The notes under the pieces are model-generated. The model made no database searches. It had not been told where the DNA came from and worked only from the letters and a program-made list of their open reading frames with translations. From NCBI RefSeq assembly GCF_001632365.1, contig NW_024468584.1, positions 62,001 to 126,000 of the forward strand: DNA of 64,000 nucleotides, read 5' to 3'. How positions within the stretch are numbered: the first letter of the stretch is position 1; each line of letters opens with the position of its first letter. This document shows, piece by piece, positions 35,759 through 48,183 of the stretch. Made by a program: the position numbers and the translations under genes. Source of the stretch: Laetiporus sulphureus 93-53. Its lineage: Eukaryota; Basidiomycota; Agaricomycetes; Polyporales; Laetiporaceae.

Positions 35759-37612
35759 ATGGCATACTTCAGCTCTCGCAAGACGAAAAGCTTGGGTCAA
35801 CTTAAGGAGCGTAATAAGGACCATCAGAAGAAGGCTGGGACCACCACCTCCGTTGGTCAAAGCTCAACGGCAGAACACTCTAACATCGAGCACATGTTGT
35901 CGAACATGACCATGCTGTCGGTCCCAAAGACAGGCAACGCCACAGCCCTGGTCAGGGAGTGGGGATATGGCCGACGGCCCGACTATGTGATCCCAGGGAG
36001 GCCTCTTTGGGAAGACCTAGAGAAAGCCGGCATCTCCATCGACGCAGAGTCAATGGATACGTTTGGTGCGTGTCAACGAATCTCAGCACTCGGTTGAGTG
36101 GCACGTCCTAACAACAGTTGATCAGCACTTGGAGCGAAAAGATATCACTATACGAGCACGTCACTGACCCCGTACCTACTGCATCACGCCATGAATGAGA
36201 CCACCGGACAGTACAATCTCTGGGCTGCCTGCGAGTATGCGATGACAGAAAAGTACGTCTGCCACTAGACTACTCGCCAACTTGTCTGACTTGCGTTGAA
36301 GTCCAAAGGATACGCCTGTGGAGGAGCTCTTCCACAAAGCTGTAGAGCGGCTGGTGAGCGCATTGCCAGACTATTACATGGTTCAGCGCACATAGATCAT
36401 CTCTACAGATCGTTGAACTGGGGCTCCTGATGCTGGACAGCAATTCTGGTCCACACTATACATTCGTCGACCCTAGTTGGAGCGACCACTGCGATGTGAT
36501 GGTCGCGCAGGCATTGAGGTTGCTGACCATCTTTGAGAAGCGGGGGGCTGATCGCGACAGAGTTATCATCTCGGTGTGTTAGGAACATGCGATATTGTGC
36601 AAAATCCTTACGCAGTGCCACAGATACCTGCCACCGATGCTGGCATCCAGGCCGCAAGGCAGCTGGAACAAGACCACTTGGTTCCAACCAGGTTGCTGCT
36701 TGTGTCGACAGCATCACAAGCAGTAACCTGTGTGGAAGCCGGAGTGTGCTCGCTCAACGTGAGCTATGAAGCAGTAAGTGTATGATCAACTTGAATCGCA
36801 GTCAACTCAAATTCTGTATAAACCTAGCTGGCACAGACCTGCGCCTCGGCATACAGGGGCAAGCTCATGTGCAATGCCACGCAGCTGATCCAGGGCATCA
36901 TCAACCTCAAAAGGGAGCACAGATCCGAGATGAGGGTATACGTAACAGATCTCACAAATGTGCATTGTCTTGATCTGTCTTGTGGCTTGACTGAATAATC
37001 CGGGTTTCGCAGATGGAAGTCCTGCATCTCCTTCATGGCATTGACGGGATCACTCTGAGGCAAGATCTCTCTGAGCAAGCGCAACGCCAATCTGTGATCA
37101 TTTCGCACACACCAAGCACGGACAATGCAAGCGGTGTAACAAGCAGCCTCCCTGCAAGAAACTCCATTCTTGAGAGAGAAATCACGAACCGCACACTAGA
37201 CGTTGGCCTTCGGCAGATGATCCAGCACCTGAACATAGTCAAGAAGCAGTTAGGCTGTCTGCTATTCAGGAGGCATAGAATGGCTCGCTCCACGCACTAC
37301 CAATTCAGGATGCAGCACAGCGACGACTTCATAGGCGATGTCGATATGGAAATCAGCTTCCAGCTGGAATTACGCTTCAACGGCCTCGCCTTCGCTGCGG
37401 CGCGATCGGATGCTAGGATCCAGCATAAAGGATTTAGTGAAGCTGTCTATCAACGATATGGTGTCGAAGGACACCGCATCGGTGAGGTGGTGGAAGCGAA
37501 GTATGCCAGTCTGGTCCGCGAGGTCGAAAACAAGCCTGACTCGGAAACTCAATACCCGGATGATGTAGCCGTGTCTTTGGAGCCGACGGAGCCCGCATCA
37601 GATCGAGAGTGA
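35759..37612 (+). CDS. Transaldolase-like protein lacking catalytic residues
   Basis: Seven exons join in one frame: MAYFSSRKTKSLGQLKER to ESMDTF, then ALGAKRYHYTSTSLTPYLL, NPKDTPVEELFHKAVERL, IVELGLLMLDSNSGPHYTF, IPATDAGIQAARQLEQDHLV, LAQTCASAYRGKLMCNATQL and MEVLHLLHGIDGIT. The middle follows transaldolase closely. VDPSWSDHCDVMVAQALRLL aligns to the EVDARLSYDTE block, DRVIISIPATDAGIQAARQL to RILIKLASTWQGIRAAEQL, and LLLVSTASQAVTCVEAGVC to LTLLFSFAQARACAEAGV. The Schiff-base lysine is serine here (VIIS for ILIK), the glutamate before VD is Phe, and the T-T-N-P asparagine is not found. A C-terminal extension of about 150 residues (from about 37120) has no recognised domain. Transaldolase activity is therefore unlikely; the fold is probably reused. 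The start is the first ATG of the open frame. Confidence 0.65.
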
Positions 37613-38862
37613 AGGTGTCGATATATGCGATGACGGATTTAGGGCGGGACACGGCCGCAGCTGGGACGGGGAGGCGGCGTAGTATATCACGAGCCAAAAT
37701 GACGGATTATCAAATGAATAGAGAAGCTTTGACCGAGCATGTGCGTGAAAATGCAAAGATGATATCGGCCGAGGTCAGCTGTACATTGACAGATAGCACG
37801 AGGAGTTTCTTCGCGAGATGGGTATCATGGCATGAGAGGACGAGCGGTCGGAAATGTCGAGGGCGAAATAGCGGCTAAATGTCCTCAGGATCTTGGGAAT
37901 GTCAGCAGGACAAACTCCAGTATTAGGGAGGCTCACGATAAGATAGCCTACCAAGGGATGACATGCCTGCAGCCGCGGTGGCAATTAGGTTAGGCGAGTT
38001 CTCGACTTTGATGCATGCTGCGCTTCGCTGATGAAGGCCCGGTCTGAAGCGACAGGGATCTAGGCGGAGCGCTCCGTCAATCTCTCTGAAGCTCACGATT
38101 GCGGCAAACGGCGAAGCAAAGGAAAGGGCTGGCGTCTTGTCGACGGCGTCGGACGATATTTTCGGACCTATGGAAATGAAGGTAGCCCGGTGCCCACAGC
38201 CTCAAGAACGCTTGCAGTCCACATGTAGCTAATTGATTACTCACCAAGAGCTCTCAGGAGCGATCAACGCACATCCGAAGGAGGGTAGTCACTAAAGACG
38301 CCTTGTATGGTCTAGTCAGCTCCCACACAGTACGTGCCGACAAGATGAGAGTGGCAATTCGATGAGACGGGGCGCATTCTGACGGTGTCTTCATGGCTCG
38401 CCGTCTGCCACACAAACGTTCGAAGGCTCGGAAATGAGTACAAGAATGCCATAGCGACTGAGTCTTTTTGAGCGACGGTGAAATTCTTACTGGTATCCGC
38501 AATTCGCCTACCTTGGCCATCATGCATCAGGGTCCAGAGCCACACAAGAATAACTCTGCCGATTCAGAGCACTAGATCGACCGTTTGAACGTGGAATATA
38601 GGCTTCGACGGTCCTCAGCGGGCAAGCAGCGAGGTCCGAATCTAGTCCTGACGGCGGGGCTAGCCGTGCGATGAGCCGAAGAGCATGAATTACACAGAAG
38701 ATCGCCAGAACAGCATCTGCCTTGCAGTGAGTATGCAAGGCCCGTTCTCGGTTCGGTTGACGTTGTGTGGTCTTCGTCGCGATCGAAGAGGACGAAGAGC
38801 GGGAGCGTGAGAGATCAGTCCAACAATGCGCTCCCGAGCGTCCACGTCGCTCAGCACCTGCT
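37613..38862. other. Intergenic, no gene seen
   Basis: About 1.25 kb between the transaldolase-like and PIG-F genes. Scattered short frames only. A longer PIG-F N-terminus starting at 38767 is possible. Confidence 0.4.
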
Positions 38863-40152
38863 ATGTCGCTGCCATTGCGCCTCCGTAAGGCTAAAGCACT
38901 CGTCTCGCAGTCGTCGCAGACAAAGTCAGATCCGTCCAATGCTGAAGGGAAGGCAGATGCGTCGCCGCCCTTTCCCTTCGCACGCTACATATCGGTAACA
39001 GGCGTGCACGTCTGCCTGCTGGTCTTCACCGCTCTCTATCTGCCCCGTACAGATCTCTCATTCCTCATAAGCCTATCTCCCTTCCAACGCCGTCATGTTG
39101 ACACTGGAGGCTCTCAGGACGCGCCGTCCGATGCCATGACGCTGTTGACGTCGAATCCGACGCAAACAGTTGCGTGGATGTGTCTCGGGACATTCATCAT
39201 ACAGGCCTGGTGGTCAAACTGGCTGAAGACCTGGTCTGTCGAGGCCAGAGAGGCAGCGACGGGGAAGCAGGATGCAGCCGAGTTGACCAAGCAGAAGATG
39301 CGCAGACGGTTCCTCAATGATCTCTGGGTGGAGGTGCGTTCCGCATTCTCGGCCTAGCAAGAGTGCCACTCAGTCTTCCGTGCTGTGTGCATTTAGACAT
39401 TCAAAGGCGCATTCGCCGCAACGGCCATAGTGTCGGTTGCTTTCCATGTCGTGCTTGTGTTCTTTGGCGCACCTATCGCGAGGTAATGATGACATTTAGA
39501 GTTCTTGACGTTACCTCTCTAGCAGCCGCGTAAAGTCACTGAGATTTCTCCCAGTCATGTATTCCAGACATACTATCTTGCCCTGCTTCTCGCGCTTCTG
39601 ACGATTTGGACGCCCGCATATGCGCTCGGCCCGCCCACTATGGGATCCAACACGGAATCTCTGCTGATTAGGTTGACCTGGATCCGACTCTTCGCTGAGC
39701 TCTCGTGCGTCTCCTGTTTCACCTTACAACTCGATATTTCTAAATGAATGCTCCCGCCGGTCGTTCTCATTGCTATCTCTCCGATTTGGCTTCTCTCTTC
39801 ACTTCCTCTCACCCTAACTACAAATACCAGGCCACGGACGCCATTGGAACGGACCATGGTGTATCCAGCGATCGGCGCTATGCTCGGCTGTTGGTCCGGG
39901 GCCATCCCCATTGGCCTTGACTGGGACAGGCCCTGGCAGGTACGCTTCCCTTAGTAGAGTTGCAGACTTCGCGCGAGACTAATTTCAGCATCTTCTCAGG
40001 CATGGCCACTCACCCCTGCGTTCGGCGCAATCTTTGGATACATTGCCGGGTCTCTCACCGCCTTAGTCACGAGCGTTGTGACTTGGCTTGCAGAGACCGA
40101 TATCATATCCAGTCAGGTTCCGGCAAAGAAACAAAAGGGCAAGCAGCGGTAG
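38863..40152 (+). CDS. GPI11: GPI-anchor biosynthesis protein PIG-F/Gpi11
   Basis: Multi-pass ER membrane protein that works with PIG-O (Gpi13) and Gpi7/PIG-G in adding ethanolamine phosphate to the GPI anchor. Blocks in order are YISVTGVHVCLLVFTALYLP (helix 1), NPTQTVAWMCLGTFIIQAWW, TFKGAFAATAIVSVAFHVVL joined to FFGAPIAS, HVFQTYYLALLLALLTIWTP and YALGPP. The most diagnostic stretch is ERTMVYPAIGAMLGCWSGAI with PIGLDWDRPWQ, then AWPLTPAFGAIFGYIAGSLT. The end is lysine-rich (PAKKQKGKQR) with TAG at 40150. The start at 38863 (MSLPLRLRKAKAL) is preferred. An upstream in-frame ATG at 38767 would add a charged stretch. Confidence 0.88.
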
Positions 40153-40226
40153 TACCCGGATATCTCATGTTCTAAACCTACGTCGACGTCTAATCTTCTA
40201 GATCTATTGCCCACTGGTCCGTCTCG

Positions 40227-41423
40227 TTAGTTTGCGTTGCGCAAGTCTCCGATAGAGTTGGTGAAATAGTCTGGGATGGTTGTCGATGGATTCGGTCCTG
40301 TGATCTCCCACTCGTGCGTGATTCCTGACGCAGCGATTAGCCCAGGATGCGGCCCGCAGCAGAGCATTTGATACGCATACCTGTCAGCACGAGCAGGGTT
40401 GCGAGCCCTCCACCCTTGCCGAACTCGATGTCCGTGTTCAGCCGATCGCCCACCATAATGGTCCGCTCAGGGTCGAATCGGTACCTGCACACATGCAGTC
40501 CACTGTCACGGTGCTGATAGAAGGTGGCATGCATGCTTACTTAGCCCTGATGCAGTCCAACATTGTCTTCGCAGGCTTGCCGATGCTAACCGGGTCCCGG
40601 CCCAGCGCGCATGTGAGGGGAGCACTAATGGAGCCAGCGCCCGGGAGGAGACCCTCGGCGCTTGGGAAGGTGCTGTCGGTGTTGGTGGCAAGGAAGGCGC
40701 AATCTTTGTTGCGATGGAGGTATGTGAAGGCCTTCGAAAGCTTGGTATAGTTGATGCTAGTGTCGAGACCGCAGAGCACGGCGCCGACGTCTGGGTCGGG
40801 CTCGAAGTTCTTGAGGTGGAATTCTTCGAGCGTGTTGTCCGCTGGATCCTGCGATTGAGGACAGTATAAGGCTATATGCAGTGGAGGCGACGGTGCAACT
40901 GACCGTCCCGCCGATGTGGGCGATGCCCTCTTCGTCGAGCTCCTCTTCGAGGCCTTTCATGCCAATCACATAGACCTTCTTGTCCTTCGGGAGCTTCATT
41001 ACGGATGATATGTAGACAGCCGACGCATACGCCGAGCCAAACACTTCTTCCTGTGCACCGCGAAGTCGCTTCATGCATCTGCACTCGTCTAACGCAACGC
41101 GCAGCACATACCACCTCCGCCGCAACCCCGAGTTGGTCAAATTTCTTCTTGTAGTTTTTCCGCGACTTGGTTGCATTGTTCGTGACGAAGAATATCTTCT
41201 TCTCTTGAATTGATACATAGCATCTATGAGCACGTCTGTCATCTAATACGGCTGAGTGCTGGACATACGCACTGCGCTCCCGGAGAAGGTTTAGTACCTC
41301 GGGAACACCGTCGACCAAACGGTCGCCTTGCCAGAGCACACCATCGCAATCGAGCAGCCAGGTATCATAGCGATCCAGCAAACGCTGGTAATCTTGGGCG
41401 GAACTGAGGCGCTTAGCAGCCAT
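40227..41423 (-). CDS. PHO13-like HAD phosphatase (4-nitrophenylphosphatase / phosphoglycolate phosphatase)
   Basis: Cytosolic HAD-superfamily phosphatase. Relatives dephosphorylate 2-phosphoglycolate and other side-products of glycolysis. Motif I is in [19 protein letters not shown] (nucleophile Asp and DGVLW). Motif II is in [20 protein letters not shown]. The cap region includes [40 protein letters not shown] and [20 protein letters not shown]. The lysine of motif III is in [14 protein letters not shown], and motif IV is [18 protein letters not shown]. After an intron the end reads [12 protein letters not shown] and [16 protein letters not shown], with TAA at 40229-40227. I chose the start at 41423 ([20 protein letters not shown]). 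All four motifs are intact. It runs tail-to-tail with GPI11, 74 bases apart. Confidence 0.92.
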
Positions 41424-41962
41424 TCTAGTGCTGGTCACAGATGGTTTGCAGTTCACGGGTCGCAGAATGCAGGAGTGAGAGACGTGGACAGGGAGGGGAA
41501 GACTGCAAGATGCAAGATATGTGGGCGGACGTGCACGGACCTCAGTCAGCTATTAGCTCTCTCATACTCACGATCGCCGCCACAGCCGAACACCCGTGCG
41601 CTACTAGCGTCGTGCCGCAATATCAGGGAAACTGTAGATGAGCATAATGGTGCTCTCCGCGCTCATGGTACGCGAAGACAGGAACATGATAGAGTGAGTG
41701 GCGACAAAACGGGCAGATCCTCCGCGATAGCATCAGCTGGCCCTTGACATTAACCGAATTAACCGATCATGTACCGCATATATACTGACTCCATCAGTCG
41801 TCGTTCTGGTGGTCATAAGATAGCAGTATACATGCATGTATAGCGAGTGACAGGGAAGACATAAAGAGCGCCGTCGCGATACTGGAGATGAACCTCTGCA
41901 GCCCGAGGACCCTGCGTTGCCGCAGGTGGTAGAAAAGAGAGGGGAGCGGGAGGCAAGTCAAT
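41424..41962. other. Intergenic, no gene seen
   Basis: Upstream region of the phosphatase and 3' region of the eL34 gene. Nothing coding recognised. Confidence 0.4.
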
Positions 41963-42431
41963 CTACTTCCTTCCACCTGTCTTTTCCTGTGACTTTATCA
42001 CCTTCTTGACGATCTTCGCCTCCTCGACGAGGAACGCCCGGAGGATGCTGCAAATGAATGGATGAGGGCCCGCGCATGAGTCGAAAAAATGGGGTGAGAC
42101 ATACCGCTGCTTTACGCAGTTACCGCATCTCGAGCCACCGTACGCACGGTTCACCGTCTTCTTTGTCTTGGAGACCGTCGCGTATTGACGGGGTCTGAGG
42201 GCAACGATCTATACAGTTCCGATGCAAACATAAGGACCGAAATGCGCTCAGTCAAAAAAGAAGTGGGCATACACCCGGCAGCTTGATGCCACAATCTCCG
42301 CACTTGGGCGCAGTCGCAAGCTTTTTCAGGTGGTGGTAGACAAGCTTGCCGCCTGGTGTCTTCACTATCCGTCGGCGGTTCGAGGTGGTGTTGTACGGAG
42401 TGCGCTTGCGAAGAGTGACGCGTTGGGCCAT
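41963..42431 (-). CDS. RPL34: 60S ribosomal protein eL34 (L34)
   Basis: Large-subunit ribosomal protein. Exon 1 reads [40 protein letters not shown] and [11 protein letters not shown]. Exon 2 gives [20 protein letters not shown] with [12 protein letters not shown]. Exon 3 gives [20 protein letters not shown] and ends EKTGGRK. The two CxxC pairs are the conserved zinc site. Length is about 115 residues, as expected. Introns are short. The region upstream of the ATG contains splice-like sequences and may hold a spliced 5' leader. Confidence 0.95.
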
Positions 42432-44358
42432 TGGTGAAGCTGTGAATATGCAAGGTCAGCGCACCGTTCATCAACTTGATAGCCTTACGGCCGCCACGCC
42501 CTCCTCTCCCCTCTCACTCATCAGTTCCGCAATCTCGCCTTCGGATCCTCCTCTCTATTCTCAGCCACCGCTGCATCGCCCCTTACGCCTCCAGCAATGC
42601 GATTGACCATAAATTACTCACATTAGCGACCTCGGTAACGGTGTAAATGCCTGAAATTAGCGACTCAGCCCTATCTACTTGCAGTGACACTCGTGTGATG
42701 TCGACTCACCTTGACCTTGAACTTGCTGGGGCCCGCGCCGACGACAATACTCAATGTGGTAAATGAGGGATCGGGTGGCTTACAACTGCATAGTATCCCG
42801 GCAGTCGCCGAAGCTCTTACGGTAGCGTGAGAGGGCGCTTAAATGTGCTCATTCGCTCTCGGTTTACTCGTTCTGAATGTCCTGATTGCTTCGCCGCCGC
42901 AGGCTGGCCGAGTGTGATACTGCTTTGAATGGTTTCTGCGACGTCCTGAAGAGCCATACTGTGTCTCATCAACTCGGTTGCTTAATCCTCGATTGTTATA
43001 GCAGGCGTCCATTTATGTGGGACAGATTCTGTGCCATTGGGAAGTCTGGCGTGCTTGCGATGCGAATTTGCATCCAGTGGTTTTCCACCACCATTTCTTT
43101 GCGACTGCCGTGTGAAACCAGCATCATCTGATGCACATGCCATGCTTGTCGATAGATGTTCTTACTCAAGGTTCAATCTCTGGCTGTGGTGCAATCGCAC
43201 ATCAAGACTCCAAGAAGCCGCTCAAAGCTTTGTTCGTGTCCGCATAAATTCAGCCACACCATGTCGATTCAAGTGTCCGCTATTGGTCCTCCAGTCACTC
43301 TCTTCCCACCACTGCGACACAAGCCCGAGCACGCCGCAGGTGATGCACCGCCTCTTTGCTATGTATGGCAATGTCGCTGCATCTCTGCATGACATGTAGC
43401 AGACGTGAGATATGATTCATTGGGGTGCCTGTGTGGCTGCCTCGCGCCGTTGCCACTCTGTTTGTTCGCATCTGTCTTTCGGGAACCAGGACCTGTTTTA
43501 GACCACGCTTGCCATTGGTGGGTTTTTGTGCTGGCACAATAATGGCACGTATTGTCATCGAGCGGCGTATTATGATTCCGAATACGTTGCCCGACCGATG
43601 TGGCCGGCATTAGCGCCAAACGGCCCTGTGCCAATAGCGGCCCACGCTTGACATAAAATCCCATATCCAGCTTTGTGTTCCCGCCTTGTAACTTCCATCA
43701 ACCGCCTGTGCTCTTCGACACACGGGCTGAGCCCAACGTAGTCCTCGACGATCCGCAGTGTACTCGTGCAGTCCGCAGCGCCCGCCTGGCAATCACCTGT
43801 CGAGAACCCTAACGTCCAACAGCTTTTCTGCGACCGTTTTGCTTATATATACCATTCTTGAGCGTGCGAGTCCATCGCCTCCTGCCGAAGAGCTTCCACG
43901 GGATGAGTACGAGACCGCCATCGAAGCGAGGTATGTGTTCTGTTGGACGCGATACCAGGCGCATGCTCAGCATGGGCGATTCATGTGGCCACCAGGGACG
44001 AACATACTCCTGCGCGCATATAACAACAACCTGCGACCAGTGGTCGCCGTCGGTAAGACCACGCTAAGAGCATCCCTCGATGCAAGACTCACCGAGCTCT
44101 CTCGTATTCTGCAGTTGCCACCGTCTCGGCAATAGGGTCACTCATAGCGTGAGCTGTTCAATTCACCCAGTCGTGTCACGCCCGCTTATGCATAGGTCGT
44201 AGGGCGGTGTGTTTGCTTCATGCGCATCCACGTTGTTACCGGACGTTGAGCATTGATCTCGTGTAGATAAGCTGTTTCCGCTCCATCAACGTGGATAAGG
44301 ATTGTGCGTCACGAATGCATTGCTAATGCCATGGACTAGTGACTTACATGTTTCACAG
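42432..44358. other. No gene firmly recognised
   Basis: The right part probably contains unresolved 5' exons of the membrane-protein gene that follows. A frame near 43860-44135 (with ELPRDEYETAIEAR) is open but unlike anything I know. Near 42720-42760 the minus strand reads VVGAGPSKFKVK before a GT donor, possibly part of an eL34 leader. Confidence 0.35.
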
Positions 44359-45404
44359 ATGGAACGGCCAAACTTGCTACGTTTGCCATCATTGTCGGCT
44401 CCTTATATGCAGGAGTCTGCGGAGTGCAGGTGTTCGGCATCGCCACTGCCGTCTCGGTGCGCCATGCAGCAGCACTTCAATAGTATAATCATGCATCTGA
44501 TGTTTACTGGGTGCGCAGCAACGGTTATGGATGGCGCGGATATATGCAATGCTCTCGGTCGTCTCTGCTGGCCTTGTGGTCGGAGCAGCACTGATGAGAG
44601 TCATCGTTCACTTCATTTTGAAGGCACGTAGGATGCTGTTGAGGCTGGTATCACGATTGCTCACGTTGCCGATCTCGTAGAATGACCTCATTAATGAATG
44701 CACAACGATCTCGCAGGGAGACGTTGTTGTTTCCGTACGTAACTACTCACGTGATAGAGTTGCCTTTGACTGTCGAAGACGCGCACATGCAGGTTTTCGG
44801 ATTTTGGGGCACGACATACGAGACAAAACTTACGCAAGATGAAGCAAACTCATGTAAGAGCACTTTTCGCGCACTGGATAGAAGTTCTTGACGTGGGTAT
44901 GGTCACTGCAGATTGCAAGGACATCTGGCATCATGACTCCTTCGTAGAAATCCTATCTCTGATTGTTGAGATCGGTGCGCTCGAAGTTTCTTGTCCCAGG
45001 CAATACCAGACCATTGACGTTTAATAACAGTCATCACTGCATTCTTCAGCTCGGTTGCCTTTGCCTACTTCCACCAGCTCAACGACCCCACCAGCGCCGC
45101 CAACGTCACCCGTGTACGCGTCACCGACACAGAACCACGCGAGGGAGGGTATCCGGTGCACTACAACCCGCCGTACCTTGAATATGACGCGCCACCCGCG
45201 CCGGTGTATGACCCCAGCAAAGAGGACGACCTGCCATATGGCGGGGCGAAGCCGCCCATGTACACTGAGTCCGGAGACGACTTGGGCACGTATGGCTCAA
45301 GCTATGACAAGAGCAAGCTAGAGAAAGATGACCCGTTCGCGGACTTCGAGGCGACAGGCGCATTGAAGGGAACCGACCACGCGGAAAGAGGTGACTTCGT
45401 GTAA
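44359..45404 (+). CDS. Predicted multi-pass membrane protein with PPxY tail, 5' end unresolved
   Basis: I do not know its function. Exons chain well: GTAKLATFAIIVGSLYAGVC with GVQVFGIATAVS; then QRLWMARIYAMLSVVSAGLV with VGAALMRVIVHFILK, so at least two helices; then NDLINECTTISQGDVVVS; VFGFWGTTYETKLTQDEANS; CKDIWHHDSFVEILSLIVEI; and a final exon with FAYFHQLNDPTSAANVTRVR and a cytosolic tail. Cysteines in the loop after helix two and the W-x-x-D pattern recur in Agaricomycete proteins of similar layout that lack a named domain. The tail is rich in Pro, Tyr and Asp and contains PPMY, a possible WW-domain (Rsp5 adaptor) site. TAA at 45402. The N-terminal exons upstream of 44359 could not be identified. 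Confidence 0.6.
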
Positions 45405-45604
45405 GCATGCCCGTTCCACGATGAGCTGAGCGATTTGTCTTCATATTGCTTCTGTCCGCCTGTCACATTTGTTGATATTGCTAAATGTACTTGTCTATAC
45501 CATACCTTTCATGGTCTCCTGGACTTTCTGCTTTGATCATGGAATGTGTCAAATCCATTCCTAATTATATTGTACATGGATTATTAAAGGTTCTTATTCA
45601 CAAC

Positions 45605-45690
45605 GGGCGTTTGGCACAGTGGTAGCGCGCATGCTTTGCACCTTTTGGATTAATTGCATGAGGTCGAGGGTTCAAACCCCTCAACGTCCA
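45605..45690 (+). tRNA. tRNA-Ala (TGC) with intron
   Basis: Starts GGGCGTTTGGCACAGTGGTA and ends GGGTTCAAACCCCTCAACGT-CCA, with acceptor pairing GGGCGTT/AACGTCC. The anticodon arm is CATGC / TTTGCA ... GCATG, giving TGC. An intron of about 14 bases lies at 45641-45654. A short T-run follows the gene. Its body closely resembles the tRNA-Ala(CGC) gene at 20842-20935. Confidence 0.93.
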
Positions 45691-45902
45691 CATTTTTGCT
45701 TGTCACTTGTTAAGCACGCATTCATTCATCTTTTGGCCGTCACCCACATATCAGCAACACTTTACGTGTTGGTGGCCGTGATAATCGTCCACACACTGTT
45801 ATTACCCGCGAGCTAACATACATGCATACAGAAGCATTACAGGCGTAAGGTAACAGTGGCAACTGTGGGCACACCTCTGATGCGGTCCAAAGATTAAAGC
45901 CC

Positions 45903-48183
45903 TCAGGTGGCGAAGATACCAATAATCCTGAACGCAGGAATGTCTCTGTCATCCTCCTCTCCCATGAGCTGACACTCGACGAAATGTGGTCCCGTGGAGA
46001 CCTGGTGGTCAATCATCTCCAATCTAGAGATGAGAAGGAGCGGTCAGCATCCCAGTACTAATCCATGTACGAAGAACGTACGCAGGCGTTGGCTCTCCAA
46101 CTGGTGCGGCATTCTCTATTACCACCGCTCCCGCAAAGTTGTCGTCGACCCAACACTCGACCGCGCTACCGAGCCCCACATTGCTGCTGGGTTCCTTCAC
46201 GTAGTACACGCCGACATCGCCCGCGCTCACTTGTATGCTCACGCGCATCTTGCTCGTCGGCAATGACGTGTAGAAATAATGCGCATGCGACGATAAGTCC
46301 GCAGAACCCGGGCGCGGGTGGAACGCTGCCCATCCTGAACCGGCGAACATGGAGACTGGGAGAGGGTTGATCAAATCGTTCGCTGAGACGCAGTACGGAG
46401 CAACTTCGACGAATGGATGTGCCTCCAAATCGGCTGGTCGACTGTTGATCCGCATTTGTGGTACACGAAGGTTCTGGTGCAATGAGGGCACCTTCAAGTT
46501 CACGTTTGGCTCGGGTAACAGTATACGGTTGGGATTGCCGTTCGCGGCATCTTCACGTTGAGCCCAGTTTGCCTCCGGCGCAGCAGCCCCGGCTGCACCC
46601 TTACGCTGCGCGACGCCCCCGAATAATCCTCGTGCATCGCTTGGAAGCTTCGCGTTGTCAGCAAAGATCGGTGTGGCCAAAGCGGGCAGGAGCTCATGAG
46701 ACTGGCCAGTAAGACCACCCCATGCAGCACAAATCTGTGACTGGAAGTAGGATATTAGGACGTCCGCGATAATGTCATGGCCTGAGGGGTTTGCCAACAT
46801 TGCGTCGACAAAGTATCGGTTAATGGCTGAAGGATTCGTCATATAGCTGGGATAGAGCAACGGCTTGACGCTGAGATGGCGAATAAGTACCGTCATTCAT
46901 GGTATGCTTTGGTACGAACCTGACATGCGGTACATCGTAGAACTGCGCCACCAGGGTATGCCAGTGATCAGGACCACCGAACCCGTTTGCCTCTGTGACC
47001 TGCGGGCTGAAGTGACCCAGGATGAGTACAGCTGGCTGGTCCGGGCGGATCAAAATCGATCGAATGAGCAGCTCAAATTCCTCTAGAGACACTTGGTCGC
47101 TACATCAATGATGAGGATTGTTGGTCCACCGATGATATACACCAAGAACATACTTCGCATCAGCAACGTCCAGCTCTACAATGACCAGGTCGGTGACGTC
47201 AGGTATATGATGTGCGTGGCAGAATGCAAAGTATGCAGAATTTGTGCGTCGCATAGCGCCGTTCGTAAGCTCAGAGGCAGGGTGGGGGAATACGCCGTTC
47301 CACCAATTGAAGAACTTTGAAGGATAGCAAGTGGGTGATAAAGGGTCATCACCTGCGCCATGGCAAGCGGATACTGAAAGCAAGAGCGCAAGTCAGTAAC
47401 CCAATTCAAGGCGATTTAGCATGAGGCAAGCTGCAGCACTGGTGTGCCAACAGTAGCTAGAGCATGCAGAATGCAGCACTTCAGTAGGAACACCTCTGTA
47501 TGCAAAACTGTGAAATCTCAAGCAATATCGTGTCGCCGAACGATGACGTACAACATGAGAAGCATCCATGCGTGGGAGCAGTTCGATGCGCACAGGGGCA
47601 AGTCCGTTTGATGAAAACCACTGCGCAATCCGTCTCCCACCAAGGACCATCGCGTCACCGAAAGAGCATACCAAAGTGCCGCGGCCGTATATATTGGAAC
47701 GCAGAGCAAATGGAAAGATGGGCACGGAATGTACTCACCGGAACCTCCCAGCACGCTAATGGTCACTGGCAGCCCTGACAGCGCTTTATTGATAACTCGA
47801 TGAATACGAGCCCCGCTTCCTGTATGAAAACGGGTTTTCGACAGGGCAACCGGGTCGTACTTGGATGCCAATTCGTCACCAGGACCGAGCGCGGGGCAGA
47901 AGGCAAATGGCATTGCATCCTGATCGCTGATGTTCAAGTAGTTCTTCGGCTTCAGATCAGAATAGAGCACTCTATGTCGTGTTGTCTGGCTCTCAGAAGG
48001 CAATATAGATCGCGTGAGGAGGATGAGGGAGAGGAAGACAGCAAGAATGAGCCATATTCTGTTCGTTACGCCCAATGTCTTCTGGTTGAGACGAGAGGGG
48101 GCCTTTTCTGAGTCTGAACCCATGCGTTCGAAGCCCAACGGTGAGGAGATGTGGACGAATCCTTTGCCGGAACGTCGCTGCAT
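45903..48183 (-). CDS. Membrane-anchored SGNH-hydrolase-like protein
   Basis: A single N-terminal anchor (IWLILAVFLSLILLTRSIL) makes this a probable type II secretory-pathway protein. The luminal domain resembles SGNH/GDSL esterases. Block I is TISVLGGSG spliced to VSACHGAGDDPLSP, so the nucleophile Ser sits in GGSVSACHGAG. Then come FFNWWNGVFPHPASELTNGA (block II-like Gly/Asn), HHIPDVTDLVIVELDVAD, AVLILGHFSPQVTEANGFGG and, near the end of the domain, NPSGHDIIADVLISYFQSQI with the likely catalytic His. About 250 residues follow (AGSGWAAFHPRPGSADLSSH and on), perhaps a second beta-rich domain. A last exon reached across a short intron ends FRIIGIFAT with TGA at 45905-45903. The start could instead be the ATG at 48122. 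It is divergent from the CAP59-type gene. A role in acylating or deacylating glycans is inference. Confidence 0.7.

Noticed and set aside
42700..42790. Possible extra coding exon (VVGAGPSKFKVK) before eL34
   Set aside because: The known eL34 start (MAQRVT) is intact downstream and the frame does not join to it. A spliced leader is the more likely reading.
46865..47320. Plus-strand frames opposite the SGNH-like gene
   Set aside because: They are antisense shadows of exons whose minus-strand translation fits the SGNH pattern.
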